This document shows, in pieces, positions 25,376 to 34,633 of a stretch of 64,000 nt of DNA (positions within the stretch are counted from its first letter, which is position 1; each line of letters opens with the position of its first letter). The position numbers and the translations under genes were made by a program. The stretch covers positions 1 through 64,000 of the forward strand of contig DASXVJ010000020.1 of NCBI GenBank assembly GCA_036504335.1. The letters are read 5' to 3'. The stretch is from Fen-183 sp036504335 (GTDB lineage Bacteria > Acidobacteriota > Thermoanaerobaculia > UBA5066). The notes beneath the pieces are model-generated. The model was not told the DNA's origin, did no database searches, and worked only from the letters and a program-made list of their open reading frames with translations.

Positions 25376-26940
25376 CGCGCGGGGCGCTCGTTCTCGCGAC
25401 CGGCGCCGCGGCTCTCCTTCTCGCCGGCGGCGCGCGCGCCGCCGAGACGGGCCCGCCCGTCTTGCGGTGGGGCGGCGACGCGGAAGGGGGCGCGCCCTTC
25501 GTCGAGGCCGATCCCGCCGACCCCTCGAAACTGCGCGGCTTCGACGTCGAGATCGCGGCCCTCGTCGCGCGAAAGCTGGGCCGGACGCCCGCGTTCGTCC
25601 AGGTCGCGTTCCAGTCCCTCGACCAGTCGGCCGCGCGCGGCGACTTCGACCTCGGCCTCTCGGGAATCGAGGACACCCCGTCGCGTCGCGCGGCGCTCGC
25701 GGCGACGGTCCCGTATTTCGAGTTCCGGGAGGTCCTGACCGTGCGCGCGGCCGACGCCGCGCGTTTCCACGGCCTCGCGGACCTCCGCGGGCGGCGCATC
25801 GGGACGCTCGCCGGCACGATCGCGTGGGACGCGCTCGTCGCGGCGCAGGCGGCGGACGGCGTCGTGCCGGTCTCGTACGACGACGACGTCCACCCCTACG
25901 AGGATCTCGCGAAAGGCCGGCTCGACGCCGTCCTCCTCGACCACGTCCTCGCCGCTCGCTCCGTGCGCCGCGTCGCGGGCCTCCGGATCCAGCCCGAGAC
26001 GATCGCGACCGGCCGGTACGTCGCGATCCTCTCGAAGGAGAACGCGGCCCTCCGCGACCGCATCGACGGAATCCTCCTCGAGGCGATGCGGGACGGGACG
26101 CTGAGGAAGATCTTCGAAAACTGGAACGTGTGGGACGAGAGTCAGGCGGCATTCGAAGAGAAGATGAAGACGAAGATTTCTTTGAATGGTCATGCGGCGG
26201 GGGACGCCGCCGGTGCGCCGCGTGCGGCCGAGGCCCAGCCCGGCGCGGCGGCTTTCCCGTCTTCACCTTCCAAGAAAATCCTCTCTTCTTCTTCTCTCTC
26301 TCTCGTCATCTCCTACCTTCCGTCTCTTCTCAAAGCCTCCCTCGTCACGATCACGCTGTCGTGCCTTGCGATGGCGCTCGCCGTTCTGCTCGGCGTCGCG
26401 ATCGCGAGCGGGCGCGTCTACGGGAACGCGGCGGTGCGCCTCGTGCTGACGGCGTACGTGGAGGTCACGCGCGGGACGCCGGTTCTTCTCCAGCTCTTCG
26501 TCCTCTACTACGGCCTCTCGTCCGTCGTGCGGCTGCCCGCTTTCGTCGCCGCGCTGCTCGGCCTCGGGCTGAACTACGCCGCGTACGAGAGCGAGATCTA
26601 CCGCGGCGCGCTCGAGGCGGTGCCGAAGGGCCAGCTCGAGGCCGCGCGGACGCTCGGCCTCACGGAGGGGCAGGTGTTGCGGCTCGTGCGCGGGCCGCAG
26701 GCCTTCCGCCTCGCGCTCGCGCCCATGACGAACGACTTCGTCGCGCTCCTGAAGGACTCGTCGCTCGTCTCCGTCGTGACGGTCGTCGAGCTCACGAAGC
26801 AGACGGCGATCTTCGCGACGAACATCGCGAGCTGGGCGGTGCCGGGCGCGCTGTGCGCGGCGTTGTATCTCGCGATGTCGCTGCCGCTCGCGCGCCTCGC
26901 ACGGCGCCTCGAGGGGCGCTGGAAGGCGGCGTCGGCGTGA
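25372..26940 (+). CDS. Fused substrate-binding protein and permease of a polar amino acid ABC importer
   Basis: 522 residues from a GTG overlapping psd. Signal peptide 1-23; residues 30-260 a type II solute-binding domain (LRGFDVEIAALVARKLG, DFDLGLSGIEDTPSRR); residues 305-515 a HisM/GlnP-like permease with helices and the EAA loop EAVPKGQLEAARTLGLTEGQVLRLV. The linker 262-305 (KMKTKISLNGHAAGD...SPSKKILSSSSLSLV) is encoded by AT-rich element copy 5 and its CT tract. Coupled by GTGA to its ATPase. Amino acid specificity cannot be told. Such fusions are known; the linker origin is the odd part. Confidence 0.88.
   Translation: MTRGALVLATGAAALLLAGGARAAETGPPVLRWGGDAEGGAPFVEADPADPSKLRGFDVEIAALVARKLGRTPAFVQVAFQSLDQSAARGDFDLGLSGIEDTPSRRAALAATVPYFEFREVLTVRAADAARFHGLADLRGRRIGTLAGTIAWDALVAAQAADGVVPVSYDDDVHPYEDLAKGRLDAVLLDHVLAARSVRRVAGLRIQPETIATGRYVAILSKENAALRDRIDGILLEAMRDGTLRKIFENWNVWDESQAAFEEKMKTKISLNGHAAGDAAGAPRAAEAQPGAAAFPSSPSKKILSSSSLSLVISYLPSLLKASLVTITLSCLAMALAVLLGVAIASGRVYGNAAVRLVLTAYVEVTRGTPVLLQLFVLYYGLSSVVRLPAFVAALLGLGLNYAAYESEIYRGALEAVPKGQLEAARTLGLTEGQVLRLVRGPQAFRLALAPMTNDFVALLKDSSLVSVVTVVELTKQTAIFATNIASWAVPGALCAALYLAMSLPLARLARRLEGRWKAASA
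26172..26283. repeat. AT-rich inverted-repeat element, copy 5 (inside SBP-permease linker)
   Basis: Left arm 26172-26190 (gaagatttctttgaatggt) and right arm 26261-26283 (reverse complement gaggattttcttggaaggtg plus aag). The CT-rich tract continues from 26280 to about 26340. The element sits exactly at the junction of two domains that are normally separate proteins. Confidence 0.68.
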
Positions 26941-27755
26941 GCGCGTTTCTCGCGATCGAAGGTCTGCGCCTCTCCCGGGGCGCGACGAGCGTGCTGAGGG
27001 GCGTGGCGCTCGCGGTCGCGAAGGGCGAGCTCGTCGCCCTCATGGGGCTCTCCGGCTGCGGGAAGACGACCGTCCTGCGGACGATCGTCGGCCTCGAGGG
27101 GTTCGACGAGGGGACGATCGACGTCGACCGCGTCGCGCTGTCGCCCGGGCCGCCGCCGGCGGGCGGGACGCTCCGGGCGCTGCGCGCCCGCGTCGGGATG
27201 GTCTTCCAGTACCACGGCCTTTTCGACCACCTCTCGGTGCTCGACAACGTGACGCTCGCGCCCGTTCAGGTCGCAAAGCTCACGCGCGAGGCGGCGCAGG
27301 CGCGGGCCCGCGCCCTTCTGGCCTCCCTCGGAGTCGACGAGCACGAGCGCGCGTTCCCGCGGGAGCTGTCGGGCGGCCAGGCGCAGCGGGTCGCGATCGC
27401 GCGCACCCTCGCGATGGAGCCGCCGCTCCTCCTCATGGACGAGCCGACGGCCTCTCTCGATCCGGCTCGCCGCAACGAGCTCGGCCGGTCGCTGCGGCGC
27501 CTCGTGGAGACGGACGGCCGGACGCTCGTCGTCGCGACACACGACGACGACTTCGTACGGGACTTCGCGACGCGCGTCGTGATCCTCGCGGAAGGCGCCG
27601 TCGTGGAGGAAGGACCGCCCGGGAAGGTCCTCACGGACCCGCAGCACGCCGCGACGCGCTTTCTGCTCCAGATGAAAGCGCGCGGACCCGCCCCGGCGGC
27701 GCCCCCCCCGCAGGCGCCGCGCCTGCGCGGCAGGGCGCCGGCGCCCCGGCCCTAG
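26937..27755 (+). CDS. Polar amino acid ABC transporter ATP-binding protein
   Basis: 272 residues. Walker A GLSGCGKTT (37-45), Q-loop MVFQYHGLF, signature LSGGQAQR, Walker B LLLMDEPTASLD and the switch His in VVATHD. Matches GlnQ/HisP-type ATPases and pairs with the fused binding protein-permease upstream (4-nt overlap). A Pro/Ala-rich tail follows residue 250. Its TAG shares the CTAG tetranucleotide with the stop of the convergent beta-barrel gene. Confidence 0.92.
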   Translation: MSAFLAIEGLRLSRGATSVLRGVALAVAKGELVALMGLSGCGKTTVLRTIVGLEGFDEGTIDVDRVALSPGPPPAGGTLRALRARVGMVFQYHGLFDHLSVLDNVTLAPVQVAKLTREAAQARARALLASLGVDEHERAFPRELSGGQAQRVAIARTLAMEPPLLLMDEPTASLDPARRNELGRSLRRLVETDGRTLVVATHDDDFVRDFATRVVILAEGAVVEEGPPGKVLTDPQHAATRFLLQMKARGPAPAAPPPQAPRLRGRAPAPRP

Positions 27756-28312
27756 AAGAGGATCCCGGCGGTCGCCGCGACGAACTTGAACTTGCCGGCC
27801 GAGTTGTCGAGCGTGACCTCGTGATAGCGGCCTTCGCCGAAGATCGAGAGCTTGCCGACGACGAACGCGACTCCGGCGCCCGCGTTCCACCCGAAGTCGG
27901 TCTGGGAGATCGACGACGAGACGCCCGCGCTCTCGGCCTTGAACTTCATGTTGTAGAGGCCGGCCCCGCCGAGGGCGTAGACCTTGACGAGGACGATGCG
28001 GATGCCGACGACGAGGTTCGCGTTCCCGTCGAAGATCTCCGCGGAGCGCGAAAAGGCGCCGGAGGTCTTGACGGAGAGGTTGCGGTAGTCGCCGTCGACG
28101 CGGATTCCGAGGGGCAGCGCCGGGAGCTCGTAGTTCAGCACGATGCCGCCGTTGTACCCGGTGCCGTACGCGTCGGACCAGTCGCTCGTCGGGAACGAGG
28201 CGCCTCCCGAGAGGCCGAACTGGAACCCGCCGGTGCCCTGGGCGGCGGCCGGAGCGGCGGAAAACACGATGAGGGCCAGGATGCAGACGCCGAAAGGAAT
28301 GAGTCTCTTCAC
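27752..28312 (-). CDS. Outer-membrane beta-barrel protein (OmpW/porin-like)
   Basis: 186 residues from the GTG at 28312, chosen because AGGGAGAG precedes it; a GTG at 28336 is in frame. Signal peptide about 1-25 ending AAPAAAQ. The mature part alternates polar and hydrophobic residues in strands (FQFGLSGGASFPTSDW, YNGGIVLNYELPALPLGIRVDGDYR, VGIRIVLVKVYALGGAGLYNMKF) and ends in an aromatic beta-signal-like FKFVAATAGILF. Size suits an eight-stranded barrel. No specific function can be given. Confidence 0.75.
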   Translation of the reverse strand: MKRLIPFGVCILALIVFSAAPAAAQGTGGFQFGLSGGASFPTSDWSDAYGTGYNGGIVLNYELPALPLGIRVDGDYRNLSVKTSGAFSRSAEIFDGNANLVVGIRIVLVKVYALGGAGLYNMKFKAESAGVSSSISQTDFGWNAGAGVAFVVGKLSIFGEGRYHEVTLDNSAGKFKFVAATAGILF

Positions 28313-28398
28313 GTTCTCTCCCTGGCGGAAATTCACAGACGGATCCTAAACCCGTGGCCGGCCCTAAGTCCCCGAGTGTTAACCTTTTCACGGAAATC

Positions 28399-29394
28399 AT
28401 GGCGTCGACCGGACGGCTCAAGCAGACCCTCGTCAGGGGCGCGATCCGCGAGAACGTGGACGTGATCGAGGGGCGTCTTCCGAAAGGCCTCAGGCGCTCG
28501 GACCGGATCCGGCGCGCGATCTTCCGCGCGTCGGTCTTCGTGATCGTGCCGCTCGCGCTCTTCCTCTCGATCAACGCGCTCACGACGGGGAAGGGCGAGC
28601 GCACCGACGTCGTCTTCGTCTCGACGCCGGCGGCCGCTCCGGCGCCCGCCGCGGCCGTCCTGCACGCCCCGAAGGGCCTCGAGCCGTCGCTGTTCCGCCT
28701 CACCGTGCGTTCCGTGGTCCTCGACCCGGGGCACGGCGGGACCGACCCCGGCGCGACGGGCGCCGGCGGCGTGCGCGAGAAGGACGTCACGCTCGACGTC
28801 GCGACCCGCGTCAAGGCGCTCCTCGAGGAGGGCCGCCTCGCCGTTTCGCTGACCCGCGATGGCGACACGACGCTGTCCCTGAGGGACCGCGTCCTCCTCG
28901 CGAATGCAAAGAGGCCCGACCTCTTCGTCTCGATTCACGTGAACTCCCTGCCGGCGGTGCGCGACAAGCGCGTGGTCGAGACGTACGTGCTCGGGACGAC
29001 GAACGACGCGCGCGTCCAGGCTCTCGCGGGCGACGAGAACCGCGAGTCGGGCTACACGCTCGCGGACTACCGGCGCCTTCTGGAGGGCGTCCTTCAGGAC
29101 GCGCGCTCCGGCGAGTCGAAAAAGCTCGCGCAGGCCGTGCAGGGCGGTCTCTTCACGGGCCTCAAGCCGTCCGTCCCGCGCCTCGAGGACCACGGCGTGA
29201 AGGAAGCGCCGTTCGTGGTCCTGATCGCGACGGAGATGCCCGGCATCCTCGCGGAGGTCTCCACGGTCTCCAACGACGACGAAGCGCGGCGACTCAAGGA
29301 CTCCGCATACCGCCAGACGATCGCACGCGCCCTCGCGGACGGGATCCTCGCCTACGCGGAGTCCCGCAACCATCCCCCCTCGAAACGGAGTTGA
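28399..29394 (+). CDS. N-acetylmuramoyl-L-alanine amidase (Amidase_3), membrane-anchored
   Basis: 331 residues from ATG 28399; a GTG at 28354 would add 15. A basic N-terminus and one helix near residues 45-65 anchor it. The zinc amidase domain starts with VVLDPGHGGTDPGATG, contains the catalytic-type Glu in REKDVTLDVA, SIHVNS for the third ligand, and the second Glu in ILAEVSTVSND. It cleaves the glycan-peptide bond of peptidoglycan during division or remodelling. Next to a MamK-like actin and a SPOR protein (2-nt gap to the actin gene), which suggests a common machine. Confidence 0.88.
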   Translation: MASTGRLKQTLVRGAIRENVDVIEGRLPKGLRRSDRIRRAIFRASVFVIVPLALFLSINALTTGKGERTDVVFVSTPAAAPAPAAAVLHAPKGLEPSLFRLTVRSVVLDPGHGGTDPGATGAGGVREKDVTLDVATRVKALLEEGRLAVSLTRDGDTTLSLRDRVLLANAKRPDLFVSIHVNSLPAVRDKRVVETYVLGTTNDARVQALAGDENRESGYTLADYRRLLEGVLQDARSGESKKLAQAVQGGLFTGLKPSVPRLEDHGVKEAPFVVLIATEMPGILAEVSTVSNDDEARRLKDSAYRQTIARALADGILAYAESRNHPPSKRS

Positions 29395-29396
29395 CA

Positions 29397-30415
29397 TGAC
29401 CTCGAAGAAAGACGTCCTCCACGTCGGCATCGACCTCGGGACCTCGCGCAGCGCGATCGCGGCGTCGAACGGCACGAAGCACGTGGTCGAAAGCTACGTG
29501 GGCTGGCCGCTCGACATGGTCGCGCGGAAGATCGTGAAGAAGACGATCCTGTTCGGCGCCGAGGCTCTGGAGGCGCGGTCGATGCTCGACCTGCACCGGC
29601 CTCTCGAGCGCGGCCTGATCAAGCAGGGCTCCGCGAAGGACGAGGAGGCCGTGCACGAGCTCCTCAGGCACCTGATCGCGCTCGCCGGCCGCGTGGAGGG
29701 CCAGTGCGTCGAGGCCGTCGTCGGCGTGCCCGCCGAGGCGCTGCGCGTCTCCCGCCAGCACCTGCGCGGGGCCGTGAAGGGCATCGCGGACGCGCTCCTG
29801 ATCGTGTCCGAGCCGTTCGCAGTCGCGTACGGGATGGACGCGCTCCTGCACACGATGGTGATCGACATCGGCGCGGGCACCACGGACTTCTGCGTCATGA
29901 ACGGCCGCTACCCGACCGAGGAGGACCAGCGGACGCTGACGCACGCAGGCGACTCCGTCGACGACCAGCTCATGAAGCTCGTGAAGACGAAGGCCCCGGA
30001 GGGCCGCTTCTCGATCCACATGATCCGGGAATGGAAGGAGAAGTTCAGCTTCGTGGGCGACCCGAAGCAGCCCGTCGTCGTGCGTTTCCCGGTCAAGGGA
30101 AAGCCCGCCGACGTCGACATCACGGCCGAGATGAAGAAGGCGTGCGAGAGCGTCGTGGGGCCCATCGCCGAGACGATGCTCGACCTCCTCTCGAAGGTCG
30201 AGCCCGAGTACCAGGAGAAGGTCCAGCGCAACGTCATTCTCGCGGGCGGCGGCTCGCAGATCCCGGGGCTCGCGGCCGCGCTCGAAAAGGTCCTCCTCGA
30301 CGTGGGCGGCGGGCGCGTGAGGGCCGTGGAGGACCCGGTCTTCGCGGGTGCGAACGGAGGCCTCGCGATCGCGATCGACGCCCCCGAAGGGGAGTGGGAG
30401 CCCCTCGGCGCATGA
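29397..30415 (+). CDS. MamK-family actin-like filament protein
   Basis: 339 residues. Actin/Hsp70-fold motifs: phosphate 1 GIDLGTSRSA (11-20), phosphate 2 DIGAGTTD (157-164) and the adenosine motif AGGGSQIPG (283-291). Several stretches follow magnetosome MamK closely: SYVGWPLDMVARK, DLHRPLERGLIK, VSEPFAVAYGMDALL and EYQEKVQRNVILAGGG. MamK forms filaments that position magnetosomes; MamK-like proteins also occur without magnetosome genes, as here. No mam gene is nearby. Between a peptidoglycan amidase and a SPOR protein (ATGA overlap), a role in envelope organisation is more likely. Not MreB, FtsA or PilM by these motifs. Confidence 0.85.
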
Positions 30416-31923
30416 GCGGCGACAGCGGCTTCGGCCGCGACTCCGGGACGCCGAAGCGGCGCATGCTGCCCGCCGTGACGGACGTCGTGCGCGAACTGGC
30501 TCGCACCGTCTCCGCGGACCCGGCCGTGCTGTTCAAGGCGGCGCGCTCGGTCGTCGCGGACGAGCTCGCGAAGGTGAAGCAGGGCTTCGAGTCGGCGCCG
30601 CTCGACGTCCTCGTGCGGCGCGCGCGCCGCCAGCTCGAGCAGGAAGGCGTCGTGGCGCCGGCCGCCGAGGAGCCGGAAGAGCCGAAGTCCGTCTCCATCC
30701 CGGCGCCGCCGCTGACGCCGAAGAAGGCCGCCTCTCCGCCGTCCGACGATCCGTTCCTGGGAGCCGGTGCGGCCGACCTCGAATGGGAGAAGGACATCAA
30801 CATCCAGTCCGATGACGCACCGTTCCGGTCGGCGATCCTCCCGCTGCCGCCGCGCTCGCGCGTGCAGGGAATCGCGCCGCCCGAGAAGACGGCAGTCCCG
30901 GCGGCGCCGGCGCCCCCGCCGCCGTCCTTCTCGCGACTTCCCGCGCCGGATCGCGTCGTCGCGCCGGAAGGGTTCGCGCTGGAGCGCAGCGGCCCCACCC
31001 CGCGCCCGAAGCCCGCCGTGGACGACCTTCCCCTCTTCTCGTCGCCGACGCTCGAGCTCTCGTCGCCTCTCGCGCCGGCGCCGCCTCCGCCGCGCGTCGA
31101 GGAGCCCGACTTCACGCGGCCGGATCCCTGGACCCGGGCGCAGGACGAGCCTGTGTTCGAGCCCGCGACCGAGCGCCCCGAGGCTCCCGCGCCGCGATTC
31201 GAGACTCCGGCGCCGCCGACCGAAATCCCGGCGCTGCGGATCGATCCGCCGGTGCGGCGGATCGATCCGCCCGTGAAATCGATGTCGGAGATGCCGCCGC
31301 TGACGAACCTCGTCGGGGACGTGACCGAACCCGTCGAGCCCGCGATGGAAGAGGTCGCGTTCAAGGGCGCCGAAGGGCCCGCGCCGCCGAGGAGGAGCGG
31401 CGGGACGGGCTGGGTCGTCGCGATCGCCGTCGTCCTCGCGGTCGCGGCGGGCCTTTACTGGGCCGTCCGGACCTTCCTGTCCGGCGACGTCGTGAAGAAA
31501 GTGGAGGCGCCCGCCCCCGCCCCGAAGAAACTCGAAGCGCCGGCCCCGGCTCCCGCGCCCGTCGCGGCGCCCGTGACTGCGCCTGCGCCCGCGCCGAAGC
31601 CGGCCGTCCCCGCCGCCCCTGCCGCGAAGGGCAAGGCGGCGCCGCTCGTGACGCCCGACTGGGCCGGCAAGCCCGTCGTCTACGTCGTCCACTTCTCGTC
31701 GCACAAGGACCGCCCGTCGGCCGAGAAGGAAGCAAGGCGCCTCTCCGCCGAGCTCGGGAAACCCGGCCGCGCCGTCGAGGTCGACCTCGGCGCGAAGGGG
31801 ACGTGGTACCGCGTCGTGATCGGCGAGTTCGCGAACGTCGACGACGCGCGCGCGTACCGCGCGGACCTCGAGGCGAAGAAGACGCCGGGTCTGGGCTTCG
31901 TCTACGAGATGCGGGGCCGCTAG
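30412..31923 (+). CDS. SPOR-domain membrane protein with long disordered cytoplasmic region
   Basis: 503 residues. Residues 1-90 form a charged, helix-prone N-terminal region; 90-325 are Pro/Ala-rich and probably disordered; a single helix lies near 330-352 (WVVAIAVVLAVAAGLYWAV); a Pro/Ala spacer then leads to a C-terminal SPOR domain (about 418-495: VVYVVHFSSHKDRPSAEKEARRL...WYRVVIGEF). SPOR binds denuded glycan strands left by amidases at division sites. This would link the cytoplasmic actin homologue encoded just upstream with amidase-processed peptidoglycan. Its TAG shares CTAG with the facing 2-oxoacid oxidoreductase gene. Confidence 0.82.
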   Translation: MSGDSGFGRDSGTPKRRMLPAVTDVVRELARTVSADPAVLFKAARSVVADELAKVKQGFESAPLDVLVRRARRQLEQEGVVAPAAEEPEEPKSVSIPAPPLTPKKAASPPSDDPFLGAGAADLEWEKDINIQSDDAPFRSAILPLPPRSRVQGIAPPEKTAVPAAPAPPPPSFSRLPAPDRVVAPEGFALERSGPTPRPKPAVDDLPLFSSPTLELSSPLAPAPPPPRVEEPDFTRPDPWTRAQDEPVFEPATERPEAPAPRFETPAPPTEIPALRIDPPVRRIDPPVKSMSEMPPLTNLVGDVTEPVEPAMEEVAFKGAEGPAPPRRSGGTGWVVAIAVVLAVAAGLYWAVRTFLSGDVVKKVEAPAPAPKKLEAPAPAPAPVAAPVTAPAPAPKPAVPAAPAAKGKAAPLVTPDWAGKPVVYVVHFSSHKDRPSAEKEARRLSAELGKPGRAVEVDLGAKGTWYRVVIGEFANVDDARAYRADLEAKKTPGLGFVYEMRGR

Positions 31924-32801
31924 AACGACGGCAGGAACGTCTTGACGATCTCCGGCACGGTGACCAGCGGAGCGCCCGCCCGCGCCGTCGCCTTGATCGT
32001 GTCGAGCCTGTCGTTGAGCGAGGGGCTCTTCACGTCGTAGAGGACGCCGGTCGAGAGGACGTCCGTCTCGCGGGTGAACTTGAACGCCTCGAACCGCGAC
32101 GTGACGTCGTGCCCGGCCGGGAGCGGCCGCGCCTTGGCCTTGAGCGACTTGAACTGGTCGTCGCCGCGCCACGTGACGCAGGGCGACATCACGTTGAGGA
32201 ACGCGAAGCCGCGATGCTGAAGCGCCTTGACGATGAGCTCCACGGTGCCCTTGAGGTCGCCTGAGAACGCGCGTCCGACCCACGTGGCGCCGAACGAGAT
32301 CGCGAGCTCGCACGGGTCCACGGCGGGCTCCGGGTTTCCGTAGTGCGTCGTCTTCGTCTTGTCGCCCGTCGGGGTCGTCGGCGCGACCTGGCCCTTCGTG
32401 AGGCCGTAGATCTCGTTGTCCATGAGGATGTAGGTCACGTCGAGGTTGCGGCGGGCCGAGTGCATGAAGTGGTTGCCGCCGATGGCGAGGCCGTCGCCGT
32501 CGCCGCCGACCGCGATGACTTTCACGTCGGGCCGCGAGACCGCGACGCCGGTCGCGAGCGGGAGCGCGCGGCCGTGGACCGTGTTGAAGCCGTACGTCTC
32601 GACGTAGCCGGGGAGGCGCGAGGAGCAGCCGATGCCGGACACGACGGCCGTGAGCTCGGGCGTGAGCTGGAGCTCGGCCATCGCGCGGTAGAGCGCGGTG
32701 AGAACGCCGAAATCGCCGCAGCCGGGGCACCAGACGGGCTTGAGGTCGGTCTTGTAATCGCCCGGGACGAAGGCGGGCAGGGCGGGCGGAGCGGCGCTCA
32801 T
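31920..32801 (-). CDS. korB: 2-oxoacid:ferredoxin oxidoreductase, beta (TPP) subunit
   Basis: 293 residues. WCPGCGDFG near 25 and the TPP-Mg motif GDGDGLAIGGNHFMH near 100, with ILMDNEIYGLTKGQ and a family-typical APTTPTGDKTKT substrate loop, as in 2-oxoglutarate:ferredoxin oxidoreductase KorB. With the fused gamma-alpha subunit it links 2-oxoacid decarboxylation to low-potential ferredoxin, running oxidatively or for CO2 fixation. No separate delta ferredoxin subunit is present. 2-oxoglutarate is the likely substrate but related 2-oxoacids cannot be excluded. Confidence 0.9.
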   Translation of the reverse strand: MSAAPPALPAFVPGDYKTDLKPVWCPGCGDFGVLTALYRAMAELQLTPELTAVVSGIGCSSRLPGYVETYGFNTVHGRALPLATGVAVSRPDVKVIAVGGDGDGLAIGGNHFMHSARRNLDVTYILMDNEIYGLTKGQVAPTTPTGDKTKTTHYGNPEPAVDPCELAISFGATWVGRAFSGDLKGTVELIVKALQHRGFAFLNVMSPCVTWRGDDQFKSLKAKARPLPAGHDVTSRFEAFKFTRETDVLSTGVLYDVKSPSLNDRLDTIKATARAGAPLVTVPEIVKTFLPSF

Positions 32802-34561
32802 GCAACCCCCTTCTTGCGGTCGGGCGAGAGGAACTTGCGGATCTGGTCGTCGACCTCGGAGATCGTGAGGTTCTTGCCGCCGGACCGCTTGAAGATGATC
32901 GTGTTCTCCGGGAGCGTCGTGAACGTGCGGAGGTACTTGGTGAACTGGGCGGCGTAGGAGATCTCGATGACGAGGACCTGCTTCACGCTCGCCAGGAACT
33001 CCTCGAGCGCCTTCACGGGGAACGGGAAGATCATCTCGGGGATGAACGCGGCGACCTTCTCGCCGCGCTCCTCGGCCATGAGGAGGGCCTCCTTGACGGC
33101 GCCCTTCGACGAGCCCCAGCAGACGATGCCGAGGTCGGCTTTCGCGGGGCCGAAGCGGCGCGCGCGCTGGTACTTGTCGCGGATGGGCTTGAGCTTGCGG
33201 TAGCGCTTCGCGTTCATCTTCTCGTGCACGAGGTGCATCGAGGCCGGGCGGCCGAGCTCGTCGTGCTCGAGGCCGTTCGTCTGGTAGATGCCGTCCTTCA
33301 TTCCGGGGACGCTCATCGGGGAATGCCCCTCCGGCGTGTCCCGGTAACGCTTGTAGTCCACGAGCTCATCGCCGGTCGGGACCGCGCGGTCGATGACCGC
33401 GTGGACGAGGCGCGTCGGGTCGAGCGTCTCGCGGCGCTGGCCGACGGACTGGTCGGTCAGGACGATGACCGGGACCTGGAACTCCTCGGCGATGTTGAAG
33501 GCGTCGACCGTCGCGTGGAAGCAGTCCTCGACGTCGGAGGCCGCGATCACGACGCGCGGCGCGTCTCCGTGGCCGGCGAACACGGCCTGCCAGAGGTCGG
33601 ACTGCTCGCTCTTGGTCGGAAGGCCGGTCGAGGGGCCGCCGCGCTGGACGTCCACGACGACGCAGGGCACCTCGGCCATGGCGGCGAGGCCGAGCATCTC
33701 GGTCATGAGCGACAGGCCGGGACCCGAGGTCGCCGTCATGGACTTCACGCCGGCGAACGAGGCGCCGACGACGGCGCCGATCGCGGCGAGCTCGTCCTCG
33801 GTCTGGACGACCGTGCCGCCCATCTTCGGGAGCCACTCCTCGGCGAACTGGAGGATCTCGGTCGAGGGCGTGATCGGGTAGCCGGCAAAGAAGCGGCAGC
33901 CCGCGTGCAGGGCGCCGAGCGCCGAGGCCTCGTTGCCCGAAAGAAGGAGCTTCGACGGGCCGGGCGTGAACGTGAGGCCGCGGCTCGACATCGACGCGAG
34001 CGCGCCGCCGTGGACGATGCCGGCCTCGTAGGCCTTGAGAGCGAGCTCGCCGACGGCCGCCTTCTTGCGCCCGAAGCGCTTCACGACGGCGCGCCGGATC
34101 GTCTCCTCGCGAAGGCCGAAGAGCGCGGTCAGGACGCCGAGCCCGACGACGTTCTTCGAGCCTTTGGCGCCCGCGTCGCCCGCGAGCTTCGAGAACGGCA
34201 CGGCGAGCCAGTGCGCGTCCGCGCCGAGGCCGAGGTCCTCCCGGGTCCGCGCCACGGGGTCCGCCTCGTCGAAGAGGACGACCGCGTTCGGCGCGGGCTG
34301 GACCTCTCCCTTGAAGCGGCCGAAGTCGGCCCAGGAGAAGACGACGAGGACGTCCACGGCGTCCCCCTGTTCATAGATCGCGTCCGGACTCAGCCGCACC
34401 ACGCACGAGGACTCGCCGCCCCGGATCTGGGGTCCGTACGCCTCGGTCTTGATGACGTTGAGCCCGTCGCGCGCGCCGGCCTGGGACAGGATGTCGCCCA
34501 TGGTGACGATCCCGTCTCCGCCGGCCCCGACCATCGCGATGGTGAGATCACGTCTCGACAT
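32798..34561 (-). CDS. korA: 2-oxoacid:ferredoxin oxidoreductase, fused gamma-alpha subunit
   Basis: 587 residues. Residues 1-185 form the gamma domain (GAGGDGIVTMGDILSQAG, YGPQIRGGESSCVVRLS); 210-580 the alpha pyrimidine-binding domain (GNEASALGALHAGCRFFAGYPITPSTEI, QTEDELAAIGAVVGASFAGVKSMTATSGPGLSLM). The fused layout is that of KorA. Overlaps korB by 4 nt and precedes it in a two-gene operon. ATG 34561; a 72-bp gap to the VIT gene upstream holds no gene. Confidence 0.92.
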   Translation of the reverse strand: MSRRDLTIAMVGAGGDGIVTMGDILSQAGARDGLNVIKTEAYGPQIRGGESSCVVRLSPDAIYEQGDAVDVLVVFSWADFGRFKGEVQPAPNAVVLFDEADPVARTREDLGLGADAHWLAVPFSKLAGDAGAKGSKNVVGLGVLTALFGLREETIRRAVVKRFGRKKAAVGELALKAYEAGIVHGGALASMSSRGLTFTPGPSKLLLSGNEASALGALHAGCRFFAGYPITPSTEILQFAEEWLPKMGGTVVQTEDELAAIGAVVGASFAGVKSMTATSGPGLSLMTEMLGLAAMAEVPCVVVDVQRGGPSTGLPTKSEQSDLWQAVFAGHGDAPRVVIAASDVEDCFHATVDAFNIAEEFQVPVIVLTDQSVGQRRETLDPTRLVHAVIDRAVPTGDELVDYKRYRDTPEGHSPMSVPGMKDGIYQTNGLEHDELGRPASMHLVHEKMNAKRYRKLKPIRDKYQRARRFGPAKADLGIVCWGSSKGAVKEALLMAEERGEKVAAFIPEMIFPFPVKALEEFLASVKQVLVIEISYAAQFTKYLRTFTTLPENTIIFKRSGGKNLTISEVDDQIRKFLSPDRKKGVA

Positions 34562-34633
34562 GGCGCACAGGGTGTCCCTTAAGCTGCCCGCGGTCCATGG
34601 TGCAAACGGATCATGAGCGAGTGAGAGAGCGTC

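Noticed and set aside
29397..30415. Magnetosome island
   Set aside because: Only a MamK-like actin is present; no MamA/B/E/M/O-like gene is near it. MamK-like proteins exist outside magnetotactic bacteria.
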